Source of the DNA: Bradyrhizobium sp.
GTDB lineage: Bacteria; Pseudomonadota; Alphaproteobacteria; Rhizobiales; Xanthobacteraceae
Assembly: GCA_028290305.1 (NCBI GenBank)
Contig: JAQGKC010000393.1
Coordinates: forward strand, 1 to 5,388
Length of the DNA: 5,388 nt
Direction: 5' to 3'
Made by a program: the position numbers and the translations under genes. Below the pieces are notes generated by a model. It did no database searches and was not told the origin of the DNA. It worked only from the letters and a program-made list of their open reading frames with translations. This document shows, piece after piece, positions 1 through 5,051 of the stretch (within the stretch, counting starts at the first letter, position 1; each line of letters starts with the position of its first letter).

Positions 1-548
1 ACCTTCGAGACGACGCCTTCGAGGCCGGTCTTGCAGGCGTGCTTGTACATCTCCCGGCCATCGACCTCGAAGCTCTCGCTAAACTGGATATCGGTTCCGA
101 CGATCAGCTTCATGAGCAGCGCCTTGCGCTCGATCAAGCGCAGCTTGCGCATATCGTAGCCGGTGAGATAGAGCAGGTCGAATGCGACCATAACGATCTT
201 GGTGGATCCACCCTTGAGTGCGTTTTGCAGAAGCGAAAAGTCGGTCGTCCCATCGGTTGACGGCACCACCACCTCGCCGTCGATGATCGCGGACCCGGCC
301 TTCACGTGCCATGCATCGCCTGCGATCTTCTTGAACCTATTGGTCCAGTCGTTGCCGCGCCGGGTGAATACTTTCACCACCGCATCGCGGAGGTGGACCT
401 GCACCCGGTAGCCGTCGAACTTGATCTCGTGAATCCATCGTTCGCCCGATGGCACCTTGTCAATCGACGTCGCCAGTGCCGGTTCGATGAAGCCGGGATA
501 GTTGGCCTTGATGGCACCGGCTGGCGGCTTTGGCCGGGGGTAGGGCAT
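1..548 (-). CDS. ATP-dependent DNA ligase, LigD ligase-domain type (N-terminal part, cut by window edge)
   Basis: This gene joins nicked or broken DNA through an enzyme-AMP intermediate. Stand-alone ligases of this type are related to the ligase domain of LigD, the Ku partner in bacterial end joining. The 182 residues visible show the nucleotidyltransferase motifs in order: motif I EIKFDGYR with the AMP-accepting lysine at 43, TRRGND at 62-67, motif III DGEVVV at 90-95, VAFDLLYL at 121-128, and motif IV LEGVVSK at 176-182. Motif V and the C-terminal OB fold lie beyond the window. No primase, nuclease or Ku domain precedes it, because the ATG follows an in-frame TGA by one codon. The start is 3 nt after the stop of the 116-aa gene and has no strong ribosome binding site, so translation is probably coupled. 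Ligase identity is near certain; the substrate role (repair or end joining) is inferred. Confidence 0.96.
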   Translation of the reverse strand, partial: MPYPRPKPPAGAIKANYPGFIEPALATSIDKVPSGERWIHEIKFDGYRVQVHLRDAVVKVFTRRGNDWTNRFKKIAGDAWHVKAGSAIIDGEVVVPSTDGTTDFSLLQNALKGGSTKIVMVAFDLLYLTGYDMRKLRLIERKALLMKLIVGTDIQFSESFEVDGREMYKHACKTGLEGVVSK

Positions 549-551
549 GGC

Positions 552-902
552 TCAGGCGAGCCGCAGCGCGAGCTGCCGGTCGGGGCCGATGTAGCTCGCA
601 ACAAAGTCTTGGATATGCTCGGGGACGGCCGTGCCCTCGATGTCGTATCGGGCTTGAATCTCGCGGGCGATTTCTCTGGAAACGTCCTCTGACCAATGCT
701 CAAGCGTGTTAAAAGCGACAACGCGGACCGGGTCGTTAAATTGCCCCGACATCAGATCGGTAATGATTGTTTCGAGGTCGGCCCGCTCGACTTCGGTTTC
801 CCGGTAAACGCTGCCCATTCGACCTAAGCGGTCGATGACCAAGTAGGCCGTTTCATCGGCCCCATAGGGCACGATTGTAGGGGTCCAGCCCATTCTAGGC
901 AT
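552..902 (-). CDS. Conserved small protein of unknown function, coupled to the DNA ligase
   Basis: This encodes a soluble 116-aa protein with no signal peptide or membrane segment. I do not recognise a named domain. It resembles proteins I recall upstream of similar ligases in Bradyrhizobium (memory, not a search). Visible features are an N-terminal strand-rich part (MGWTPTIVPYG, then YLVIDRLG at about 20-27), an acidic middle helix ending in DLMSGQF at 49-55, and the segment VVAFNTLEHWSEDVS at 61-75. A GTG at 941 would give a longer form. The ATG at 902 is preferred because GGGAG (plus positions 909-913) lies 6 nt upstream, while the GTG has only AGGAA about 13 nt away. Its TGA is 3 nt before the ligase ATG, so the two are surely co-transcribed and the protein may act with or regulate the ligase. 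That role is inference. Confidence 0.85.
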   Translation of the reverse strand: MPRMGWTPTIVPYGADETAYLVIDRLGRMGSVYRETEVERADLETIITDLMSGQFNDPVRVVAFNTLEHWSEDVSREIAREIQARYDIEGTAVPEHIQDFVASYIGPDRQLALRLA

Positions 903-935
903 ACGCAACTCCCACGCAACGGATACCGGGGATTT

Positions 936-959
936 AACCACGAAACCGGGAATCGTTCC
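936..959 (-). promoter_or_regulatory. Possible EcfG-type general stress promoter for the ligase operon
   Basis: On the minus strand GGAAC (955-959) is followed 15 nt later by GGTT (936-939), 33 nt upstream of the ATG at 902. Alphaproteobacterial EcfG sigma factors recognise GGAAC, 16-17 nt, CGTT. The -35 box is perfect, but the spacer is one short and the -10 box has one mismatch, so this is only a candidate. End-joining ligase genes in some rhizobia are known to belong to the general stress response, which makes the idea reasonable. Confidence 0.25.
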
Positions 960-983
960 TGTAAAAATTAACCCTCGATCGAA

Positions 984-1742
984 TTAACGAAGAACCCTGA
1001 ATTGGCAGCCATTCCAAAGGGCCTCGGCATTCTCTTGGTCTATTTCCTGCGAGTCCTTGATCGAAAAGCCCTTTCCGTTCACCCAACAGTAGAGGCGCTC
1101 GACGATCGGAATTGATGCTTCTAATAGGGTTGTTTCGTCACCGAATTTCATTGGCTGGACAGGCGATTGTTTCTCGCGACGTGTTGTTGTGAGTGAGTGC
1201 GCAAGATGCTTGTCCTGAAGGTTCATCACCGAAGCCAATCGGGGCGAGCTTAGAATGGTTCGCGAATCGCGGATGGCTTGCATCAACTCGGTCTTTGCCT
1301 TTAGGGCTTGCTCATCTCCAAACCTAGCGTTTAAGCTTCTAACCGCAGCTCGTTCTAGCGCGGCTAATTCGTCATCGCCTGATGGATTCACACGATGACC
1401 ACCGGTGTCCGTCCAATGTTTGCGTGTTTCATCGGCCAGTACCTCAATGATCTTTTCGTGGTCGATCAATTCGACCACGGTGGGGATGTTTTCTTTGTCA
1501 GCGTCAGCGCCGTCCCAAATCGCGCATAGCCGAACAATTTCAATCTGGTGCATACTGCGCTGGAATACGTTGAAGGCATTTGCTGCGTAAGAAGGACGTA
1601 TTTGGGAAGCCAACGTCGACGAGTACACGACGAACGAATTGTTCGCATGAAGCTCGACGACATAAAGGAAATGATCGAGGACTTTCTCCATTTTTGTTTT
1701 GGCAAGCTCGATGCGTTCGGTGATGGTGCGCCGCTCAAACAT
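984..1742 (-). CDS. AbiU2-like HEPN family protein (putative abortive infection)
   Basis: This encodes a 252-aa soluble, mostly helical protein. It resembles the AbiU2-type HEPN family, linked to phage abortive infection, in its helix with RLCAIWD at 71-77 followed by IPTVVELI, and in the motif DKHLAHS at 177-183, which matches the [RN]xKxxAH signature closing the HEPN helical bundle. The family's C-terminal segment NAEALWNGCQF is at 238-248. A canonical HEPN RNase motif (Arg, 4-6 residues, His) is not visible: the position before K178 is Asp177, so nuclease activity is uncertain. The start at 1742 is firm because GGGAGGA (plus 1747-1753) lies 4 nt upstream. The gene stands 75 nt downstream of the unknown 164-aa gene on the same strand, with a TATACT box in between. 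AT content is slightly higher than in the ligase gene. Family assignment is from remembered pattern, moderately sure; the defence role is inferred. Confidence 0.72.
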   Translation of the reverse strand: MFERRTITERIELAKTKMEKVLDHFLYVVELHANNSFVVYSSTLASQIRPSYAANAFNVFQRSMHQIEIVRLCAIWDGADADKENIPTVVELIDHEKIIEVLADETRKHWTDTGGHRVNPSGDDELAALERAAVRSLNARFGDEQALKAKTELMQAIRDSRTILSSPRLASVMNLQDKHLAHSLTTTRREKQSPVQPMKFGDETTLLEASIPIVERLYCWVNGKGFSIKDSQEIDQENAEALWNGCQFRVLR

Positions 1743-1796
1743 GATTTCCTCCCACAGCCACGCAGGCGACGCGGACCGCTTGATGCCGGGTGATCG

Positions 1797-1802
1797 AGTA
1801 TA
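1797..1802 (-). promoter_or_regulatory. Candidate -10 box for the AbiU2-like gene
   Basis: Minus-strand TATACT (AGTATA on plus) lies 54 nt upstream of the ATG at 1742, in the 75-nt gap after the upstream gene's stop. It matches the sigma-70 -10 consensus at five of six positions. I see no good -35 at 16-18 nt, so a dedicated promoter for the AbiU2-like gene is possible but weakly supported. Confidence 0.3.
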
Positions 1803-1817
1803 GATTGCACATCGGAC

Positions 1818-2312
1818 TCAGAGGCCCAGCATTTTCTTTGCCGTCGCCGAGCCGATATCGCTGATTATCTTGATCGCGATCTCATATGCGGACTTTCCCA
1901 GCTTTGACAGCATGGTCTTGAGGCGTTCTGACGCTTGCGGGGTGAATTTCGTTTCGGCAACCACGTTTCCCACGACGGCAGCAACTCCGACGCCGTCATT
2001 GCTATCGAGATTCTCTTGCAGCAAGGACACAAGCTTTTTCATTTCTGCCTCACGGTGACGATGCTCAGGCGTGTCAGGTGGAGTATCGTGGAAAGTCATC
2101 ACCGAAGCAGCCAACCGCAAAAGGTCCGCGCCTGATGCAGGGTCATATGGACGCTCCCTGACCGCTGCGCACGCACACCTAAGCGCATCAATTTCCCTAC
2201 CGTAGGGTATCGGGCAATTCGGTGCGGCATAGTGGTGGACGGCGGCGGCAAGCGCCTCCGCCGCGTCTCTCGTTGCTTGTAGGAATTCAGAGCAGGCGTC
2301 GCTAAGGGCCAT
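1818..2312 (-). CDS. Hypothetical protein (164 aa), upstream partner of the AbiU2-like gene
   Basis: I do not recognise this protein. It appears soluble: an N-terminal Ala-rich helix (about 5-25), a region with several Cys and Pro residues (about 30-60), a charged helix with HRHREAEMKKLVSLLQ, a Gly/Val-rich stretch GVGVAAVVGNVVAE, and a C-terminal helix pair ending in IISDIGSATAKKMLGL. This C-terminus is amphipathic and slightly hydrophobic and could touch a membrane or a partner. The frame stays open upstream to a TTG at 2387, with ATGs at 2345, 2321 and 2312. I chose 2312 because AAGGAAG (plus 2322-2328) sits 9 nt before it, whereas it directly abuts the ATG at 2321. The stop is 75 nt from the start of the AbiU2-like gene on the same strand, so co-transcription is plausible. 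No function is assigned. Confidence 0.7.
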   Translation of the reverse strand: MALSDACSEFLQATRDAAEALAAAVHHYAAPNCPIPYGREIDALRCACAAVRERPYDPASGADLLRLAASVMTFHDTPPDTPEHRHREAEMKKLVSLLQENLDSNDGVGVAAVVGNVVAETKFTPQASERLKTMLSKLGKSAYEIAIKIISDIGSATAKKMLGL

Positions 2313-2399
2313 AGGAATCATCTTCCTTGCGGGAGACGCTTCCATGTTGACCGACCCGTAGGGCCTCACGCGCGTTCCCGACCTCAAATTCTAGTGGCA

Positions 2400-2429
2400 T
2401 TGCCCGCAGCCGCAAGGGGGCGCTGTAAT
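2400..2429 (+). promoter_or_regulatory. Promoter-like pair upstream of the zinc-ribbon gene
   Basis: TTGCCC (2400-2405) and TGTAAT (2424-2429) are separated by 18 nt, matching sigma-70 at four of six and five of six positions. The predicted transcription start falls at about 2436, exactly at an ATG, which would give a leaderless message through the short ORF 2436-2537 into the zinc-ribbon gene. The divergent region 2313-2533 holds no other clear gene. Confidence 0.35.
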
Positions 2430-2435
2430 GCCGCC

Positions 2436-2537
2436 ATGAGCACCAAGTCGCGGCAGGTGATTTACGGCGGCCGGATCATCGGGGGCCAAGATACGCGCGG
2501 AAGACGCCCGCCAGCGGGCTGTCGAGGCCGCCCGTGA
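2436..2537 (+). pseudogene. Short ORF, possible frameshifted remnant or leader ORF before the zinc-ribbon gene
   Basis: ATG at 2436 opens 33 codons. The first 16 residues (MSTKSRQVIYGGRIIG) look like ordinary protein. After the G5 run at 2481-2485 the frame turns into Gly/Arg/Pro-rich sequence typical of a wrong frame, while the neighbouring frame gives a natural helical run, AEDARQRAVEAARDADRAAA. This suggests a one-base frameshift in the G run, or an old gene truncated when the zinc-ribbon gene came to lie here. Alternatively it is a genuine leader ORF: its TGA (2535-2537) overlaps the GTG start at 2534 (GTGA), an arrangement typical of coupled translation. I cannot choose firmly between these readings. 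Confidence 0.35.
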
Positions 2538-2845
2538 CGCTGACCGAGCCGCAGCCGAACGAAGCCTATGGCGGGCCGGCGCAGCCGTCGCCAACGATCG
2601 CGCAATGCATCAATGGCGGTTACGGCTGGCTACAGGTCAAATGCCATCGCTGCGAAACCGAGGCCAGCATCCCGCTCGATGCGGTCCGCCGTCCACGTGA
2701 TACGCCGATCTGGAAACTTGAGGCCGCGCTAAAATGCCGGTCCTGCAAGAAAGGCCGATACGCGCCGCCCGTGCACATGATCAGGCTGACGATGGAGCGC
2801 CAGACCATACCGTATACGTGGGTGCATCCGAATGATGAGCGGTGA
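2534..2845 (+). CDS. Zinc-ribbon hypothetical protein (103 aa)
   Basis: This small cytoplasmic protein has two CxxC knuckles, CHRC at 37-40 and CRSC at 68-71, spaced as in a zinc ribbon that binds one zinc ion. Between them lies a conserved-looking segment, LDAVRRPRDTPIWKLEAALK (49-68), and after them a C-terminal part with YAPPVHMIRL and YTWVHP. Similar proteins are familiar from Bradyrhizobium and other Rhizobiales as hypotheticals; the role is unknown, with nucleic-acid or protein binding a guess from the ribbon. No ATG is available in this frame between the preceding in-frame TAA at 2426 and the first CxxC, so GTG at 2534 is taken; GAGG lies 6 nt upstream. The stop abuts the remnant of the antisense TIGR04255 gene. 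The two are convergent without any spacer, which points to a recombination junction here. Confidence 0.82.
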   Translation: MTLTEPQPNEAYGGPAQPSPTIAQCINGGYGWLQVKCHRCETEASIPLDAVRRPRDTPIWKLEAALKCRSCKKGRYAPPVHMIRLTMERQTIPYTWVHPNDER

Positions 2846-3053
2846 AACGGCCCTCGCTACAAGCGATGCCGCGCGCGCGGATGCGGTTTTCAGTCACTTC
2901 GAAGCTGATGTTCGCGATCTTCTGTGCGGGGGCCGGGTAACGGTCGGAGAGTCGCTTTTGGAGCTTGTCCAGAATACCTTGGTCGATCGGCGAGGCCATG
3001 CGGACCTCAACGACGGCCTCAATAATCGGGGGGCGCTTATACGATTTGGTCAT
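2846..3053 (-). pseudogene. TIGR04255-family gene, N-terminal remnant
   Basis: From ATG at 3053 the protein begins with MTKSYKRPPIIEAVVEVRM, the hallmark N-terminus of the TIGR04255 family (sporadically distributed proteins of roughly 250-280 aa with unknown role, some near defence or toxin loci), followed by IDQGILDKLQKRLSDRYP. Likeness continues to about residue 60-69. The open frame then runs into the antisense of the zinc-ribbon gene and stops at 2781, giving only 90 codons. About three quarters of the family length is missing, so this is a truncated, probably inactive copy. A TATAGT box and CTGTCA 18 nt before it suggest the original promoter survives. I place the left edge at the zinc-ribbon stop; the exact junction is uncertain by some tens of bases. 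Confidence 0.7.
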
Positions 3054-3063
3054 TCTTCAACCG

Positions 3064-3093
3064 ACTATAGTTGCACTCGAAACACCCTGACAG
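3064..3093 (-). promoter_or_regulatory. Promoter of the truncated TIGR04255 gene
   Basis: On the minus strand CTGTCA (3088-3093) and TATAGT (3064-3069) are separated by 18 nt, a fair sigma-70-type pair (four and five of six matches). The ATG at 3053 is only 10 nt after the -10 box, so the message would have a very short or absent leader. The rest of the gap 3094-3170 shows no gene that I can support. Confidence 0.4.
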
Positions 3094-3170
3094 ATCGTCG
3101 CAAACGAATAGCTAATACCACAAGTGGCTGGTTTCGAAAGCCAATGGGGTCAAAGCCAGGAGCGGATCGC

Positions 3171-3210
3171 GAAAATGCCCAGACCTTGGCGTACCTCGGT
3201 ACGTTGGGCA
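3171..3210 (-). terminator. Rho-independent terminator of the Cys-motif exported protein gene
   Basis: Reading the minus strand from 3210, the outer arms TGCCCA (3205-3210) and TGGGCA (3176-3181) enclose the inner arms CGTACC and GGTACG (3198-3203 and 3190-3195) with a 2-nt gap and an 8-nt bulge on one side. A run of four T follows at 3172-3175. It begins 6 nt after the stop of the 154-aa gene on the same strand, exactly where an intrinsic terminator is expected. Confidence 0.6.
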
Positions 3211-3215
3211 CAGGT

Positions 3216-3680
3216 TCAACGCGACGCCTGCCTCTGCCTATAGGAGTCGATCATCGCCGCAGTGACGTCGGTCGGATAGCAAAGCGGCGACGCGCCGCCC
3301 GGTCGGGAATAAGCGCTACGACCGCCGCAAGCTCTGCCGTTTCGCATTGCATCATCCGGACACGCGCACGGCCTGCCGCCTGCGTGATATTTATCGCGAC
3401 TGGCTGCAACGATAATCGCGGCGATAGCGGCGGCGGTCAGTGCCGCCTCGATCTTGCGTTTCGTAGCAGGCGCTGGATTGCTCGCGTTGCCGGTTGTCGG
3501 GACTGCCGTGGGTGGCTGAGCTACCGGCCCGCCAATGGCCGCCGACCTGACCAACACGGGCGGCTGAGCAATGAGCCCAACGGGCTGGCTAACCACGACG
3601 GGCGGCGCGCTCTGGTGGCCCAGTGTATAGGCCCCAAACGCCGTGATCCCCAAAAGAACCAGTACCGGTCCACTTCTCAT
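3216..3680 (-). CDS. Exported or membrane-anchored protein with C-terminal four-cysteine motif
   Basis: This encodes a 154-aa protein. An N-terminal signal or anchor (about 5-20, GPVLVLLGITAFGAYTLG) is followed by a Pro/Val-rich linker (25-72), a second hydrophobic helix (EAALTAAAIAAIIVAAS, 78-94), then a compact C-terminal part with PCACPDD at 104-110, RACGGRSAYSRPGGA at 117-130 and LCYP at 133-136. The four cysteines (105, 107, 118, 134) probably form two disulfides in the periplasm. The motif is familiar from small rhizobial hypotheticals, and no function is known to me. A TTG at 3725 would add 15 residues before the signal; the ATG at 3680 is preferred because it places the hydrophobic segment at the N-terminus, although the ribosome binding site is weak. 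It diverges from the membrane gene at 3793, sharing a 112-nt intergenic region, and is followed by its own terminator. Confidence 0.8.
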   Translation of the reverse strand: MRSGPVLVLLGITAFGAYTLGHQSAPPVVVSQPVGLIAQPPVLVRSAAIGGPVAQPPTAVPTTGNASNPAPATKRKIEAALTAAAIAAIIVAASRDKYHAGGRPCACPDDAMRNGRACGGRSAYSRPGGASPLCYPTDVTAAMIDSYRQRQASR

Positions 3681-3780
3681 GCGGCCATTCAATCGGAAGC
3701 CGGAAGCGCCCGCAAGGTGTGCCAAGGGACTATCACACGCTCGGTGCGGCTCAACCCCATGTTGCTCGACGGAATTTGGA

Positions 3781-3786
3781 TATAGT
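3781..3786 (+). promoter_or_regulatory. -10-like box 6 nt before the membrane protein start
   Basis: TATAGT ends 6 nt before the ATG at 3793, so transcription would start at or near the A of the ATG and give a leaderless message. This would fit the lack of a normal Shine-Dalgarno there (only GGG touching the ATG). The nearest TTG-containing box, TTGCTC at 3762-3767, is 13 nt away and too close for a standard -35, so this remains tentative. Confidence 0.28.
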
Positions 3787-3792
3787 GCCGGG

Positions 3793-4425
3793 ATGAGCGC
3801 TCTGAATTACATTGCTGGCATCGCAACCGCCGTGCTCGACTTTCTGGAAAAGTACAACGGCGCTGTGACTGCGATCGCGACCGCCTTCATCGCGGTTTTC
3901 ACGATCGTGCTGGCGCGTGTTACGGGAAAACAAGCACGATTGACTACGGCTGCTCTCAATCTTGCCAGACAAGAATTCATCGCCACGCACAGGCCGCGAG
4001 TTATTCTGCGATACATGCAAGGCCCCTTCCGTAACGATGGGCAAGAATTTGTTTGGCTTTCGTTTGTAAACGTCGGAGCCAATACGGCCACTATCGAGGC
4101 GTTCGGGGCCGATCTAGCAAAGCGCTCGGATGAAACCGAGGCTTGGGAAATGCCCGGTTTAAATGCAACACCAAACGAGATTCCCCCAATCGCCCTTACG
4201 TGCGGTCAACGACACGTTTTCACGGTTACCGCAAAAACCGCCGTCACAGACGCGCAGATTTTTCGAGAGGCCATGCGCGATCACCAACTCTGCGCCGTTG
4301 GCATAATCAGATACCGGGATGACAATGGGGTCTCTCGGGACACGGGATTTTTAAGGGTGCTGGACGATGATGGCGAACACTTTGTCCTTTCCAATCACGA
4401 TTCTGAAATGGAATATCAAGACTAA
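3793..4425 (+). CDS. Single-pass membrane protein of unknown function (210 aa)
   Basis: Residues about 23-42 (GAVTAIATAFIAVFTIVLAR) form one membrane helix, followed by a basic, helical stretch (KQARLTTAALNLARQEFIATHRP, 46-68) and a C-terminal domain that reads as beta strands (VWLSFVNVGANTATIEAFG, 87-105; HVFTVTAK, 141-148; CAVGIIRYRDDNG, 167-179; GFLRVLDDDGEHFVL). This plan, a helix-anchored beta-sandwich with the N-G-A-N-T-A-type turn, is common among uncharacterised proteobacterial membrane proteins; with few positive charges before the helix, orientation is unclear. The frame is open back to 3643, but that part is antisense to the exported-protein gene, so ATG 3793 is used. The next gene begins 21 nt after the stop, so the two are likely one transcript. 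No function is assigned. Confidence 0.82.
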   Translation: MSALNYIAGIATAVLDFLEKYNGAVTAIATAFIAVFTIVLARVTGKQARLTTAALNLARQEFIATHRPRVILRYMQGPFRNDGQEFVWLSFVNVGANTATIEAFGADLAKRSDETEAWEMPGLNATPNEIPPIALTCGQRHVFTVTAKTAVTDAQIFREAMRDHQLCAVGIIRYRDDNGVSRDTGFLRVLDDDGEHFVLSNHDSEMEYQD

Positions 4426-4446
4426 ACTAGTAGGGCCTCCCTTGCG

Positions 4447-4815
4447 ATGAAATCTGACCGACTTCGGTTCGTGGCTGGCTTGCTCTGCGGCGGCATCGCC
4501 GTTGCTATCGTTTGGGGCGCGTCCGCTTGGTGGAAGCTCCGCTCGGAGCAAGAGACGGTGCTCTACGATTATTGCCTTGCGGGGAACGGCGGAAACACGG
4601 TTGGCTGCGATGCCTTTATGCGAACGTTTAAGCGCGCGAAGGCTAAAGATGATGCTTTGGAAAAAATATTGAACGAGGACGGTGCAAAGATGCTGGCTGC
4701 TGGCTCAAGCAAACGCGACGTCGTAAAATGGGCGACTGAGATGGGGGGCGTCGGATCACAGATAAGCAATGCTGCGGGAATTTCCCTCAGAGAATTACAG
4801 AGCAACAATTACTAA
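4447..4815 (+). CDS. Small single-pass membrane protein (122 aa)
   Basis: The N-terminus KSDRLRF is basic and is followed by one hydrophobic helix (FVAGLLCGGIAVAIVWGASAWW, 8-29), which serves as an uncleaved anchor or signal. The rest, about 93 residues, is probably periplasmic and helical: YDYCLAGNGGNTVGCDAFMR with Cys43 and Cys54 likely paired, then KAKDDALEKILNEDGAKMLAAG, KRDVVKWATEMGGVGSQI and GISLRELQSN. I do not recognise a named domain; similar short proteins occur in Bradyrhizobium (memory). The ATG is the only good start after the previous stop, though its ribosome binding site is weak (AGGG about 13 nt upstream), so translation may be coupled to the 210-aa gene. A GC hairpin at 4848-4862 follows the stop. 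Confidence 0.8.
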   Translation: MKSDRLRFVAGLLCGGIAVAIVWGASAWWKLRSEQETVLYDYCLAGNGGNTVGCDAFMRTFKRAKAKDDALEKILNEDGAKMLAAGSSKRDVVKWATEMGGVGSQISNAAGISLRELQSNNY

Positions 4816-4847
4816 AAAGATCCGCCGTTACTTCCATCCCGTTGTTG

Positions 4848-4862
4848 ACCGGGCCGCCCGGT
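4848..4862. terminator. GC-rich hairpin between convergent genes
   Basis: ACCGGG and CCCGGT form a perfect 6-bp stem with a CCG loop in the gap between the plus-strand 122-aa gene (stop at 4815) and the minus-strand 37-aa gene (stop at 4909). No T run follows on either strand, so it is at best a weak or Rho-assisted two-way terminator. Confidence 0.3.
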
Positions 4863-4908
4863 GCACTCAAGCTCACGCAATGGCACGAGATTGACGTAAT
4901 CGCCAAAG

Positions 4909-5022
4909 CTAAGCCACCAACCATCTGGCTACGCCAAAAATGACGGCCCAAGTTAAGACCAGCATCGATACAGCGGCAAAGATGCAACGATTGAAGCGAC
5001 TGCGCGTGAGATGACCGGTCAT
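4909..5022 (-). CDS. Membrane miniprotein (37 aa)
   Basis: This encodes a 37-residue protein, MTGHLTRSRFNR followed by one membrane helix from about 13 to 32 (CIFAAVSMLVLTWAVIFGVA) and the short tail RWLVA. Basic residues before the helix suggest an N-in orientation. It is supported by a clear ribosome binding site, GGAG (plus 5031-5034) 8 nt before the ATG, and by the ideal length and composition of the helix. It has no homolog that I can name. Membrane miniproteins often bind and tune larger membrane complexes or respond to stress, but that is general knowledge, not shown here. Its stop faces the end of the 122-aa gene. The start codon lies in the perfect palindrome ATGACCGGTCAT, and a GGAAC box at 5072-5076 could be part of a stress promoter. 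Confidence 0.62.
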   Translation of the reverse strand: MTGHLTRSRFNRCIFAAVSMLVLTWAVIFGVARWLVA

Positions 5023-5051
5023 TGGTTCAACTCCGATACGTCCTCTCGGCT

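Noticed and set aside
374..721. Several overlapping ORFs on both strands across 39-721
   Set aside because: All are out of frame with the ligase motifs and the small upstream protein, which explain this stretch fully.
2391..2594. Minus-strand 67-codon ORF, Ala/Arg-rich
   Set aside because: It is antisense to the short ORF and to the zinc-ribbon start, has biased composition and no ribosome binding site.
2832..3785. Long 317-codon plus-strand open frame
   Set aside because: It lies antisense to the TIGR04255 remnant and the exported-protein gene; its sequence is Arg-rich and low in hydrophobic pattern, as expected of a shadow in GC-rich DNA.
3643..3792. N-terminal extension of the 210-aa membrane protein
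   Set aside because: The extra 50 residues overlap the antisense exported-protein gene, are irregular in composition, and precede a much better start next to the membrane helix.
4740..4943. Plus-strand open frame ending in WHEIDVIAKAKPPTIWLRQK
   Set aside because: The residues look protein-like, but there is no ATG or GTG start in the frame after the stop at 4737, and it overlaps both the 122-aa gene and the miniprotein gene. It could be a relic, not supportable as a gene.
4940..5014. 24-codon plus ORF (MTAQVKTSID...) with ATGA overlaps at both ends
   Set aside because: It is too short, has no ribosome binding site, and lies antisense to the better supported 37-aa miniprotein.
5018..5040. 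tRNA T-arm-like stem (ATTGG, TTCAACT, CCGAT)
   Set aside because: No matching acceptor, D or anticodon arms are found at the required distances.
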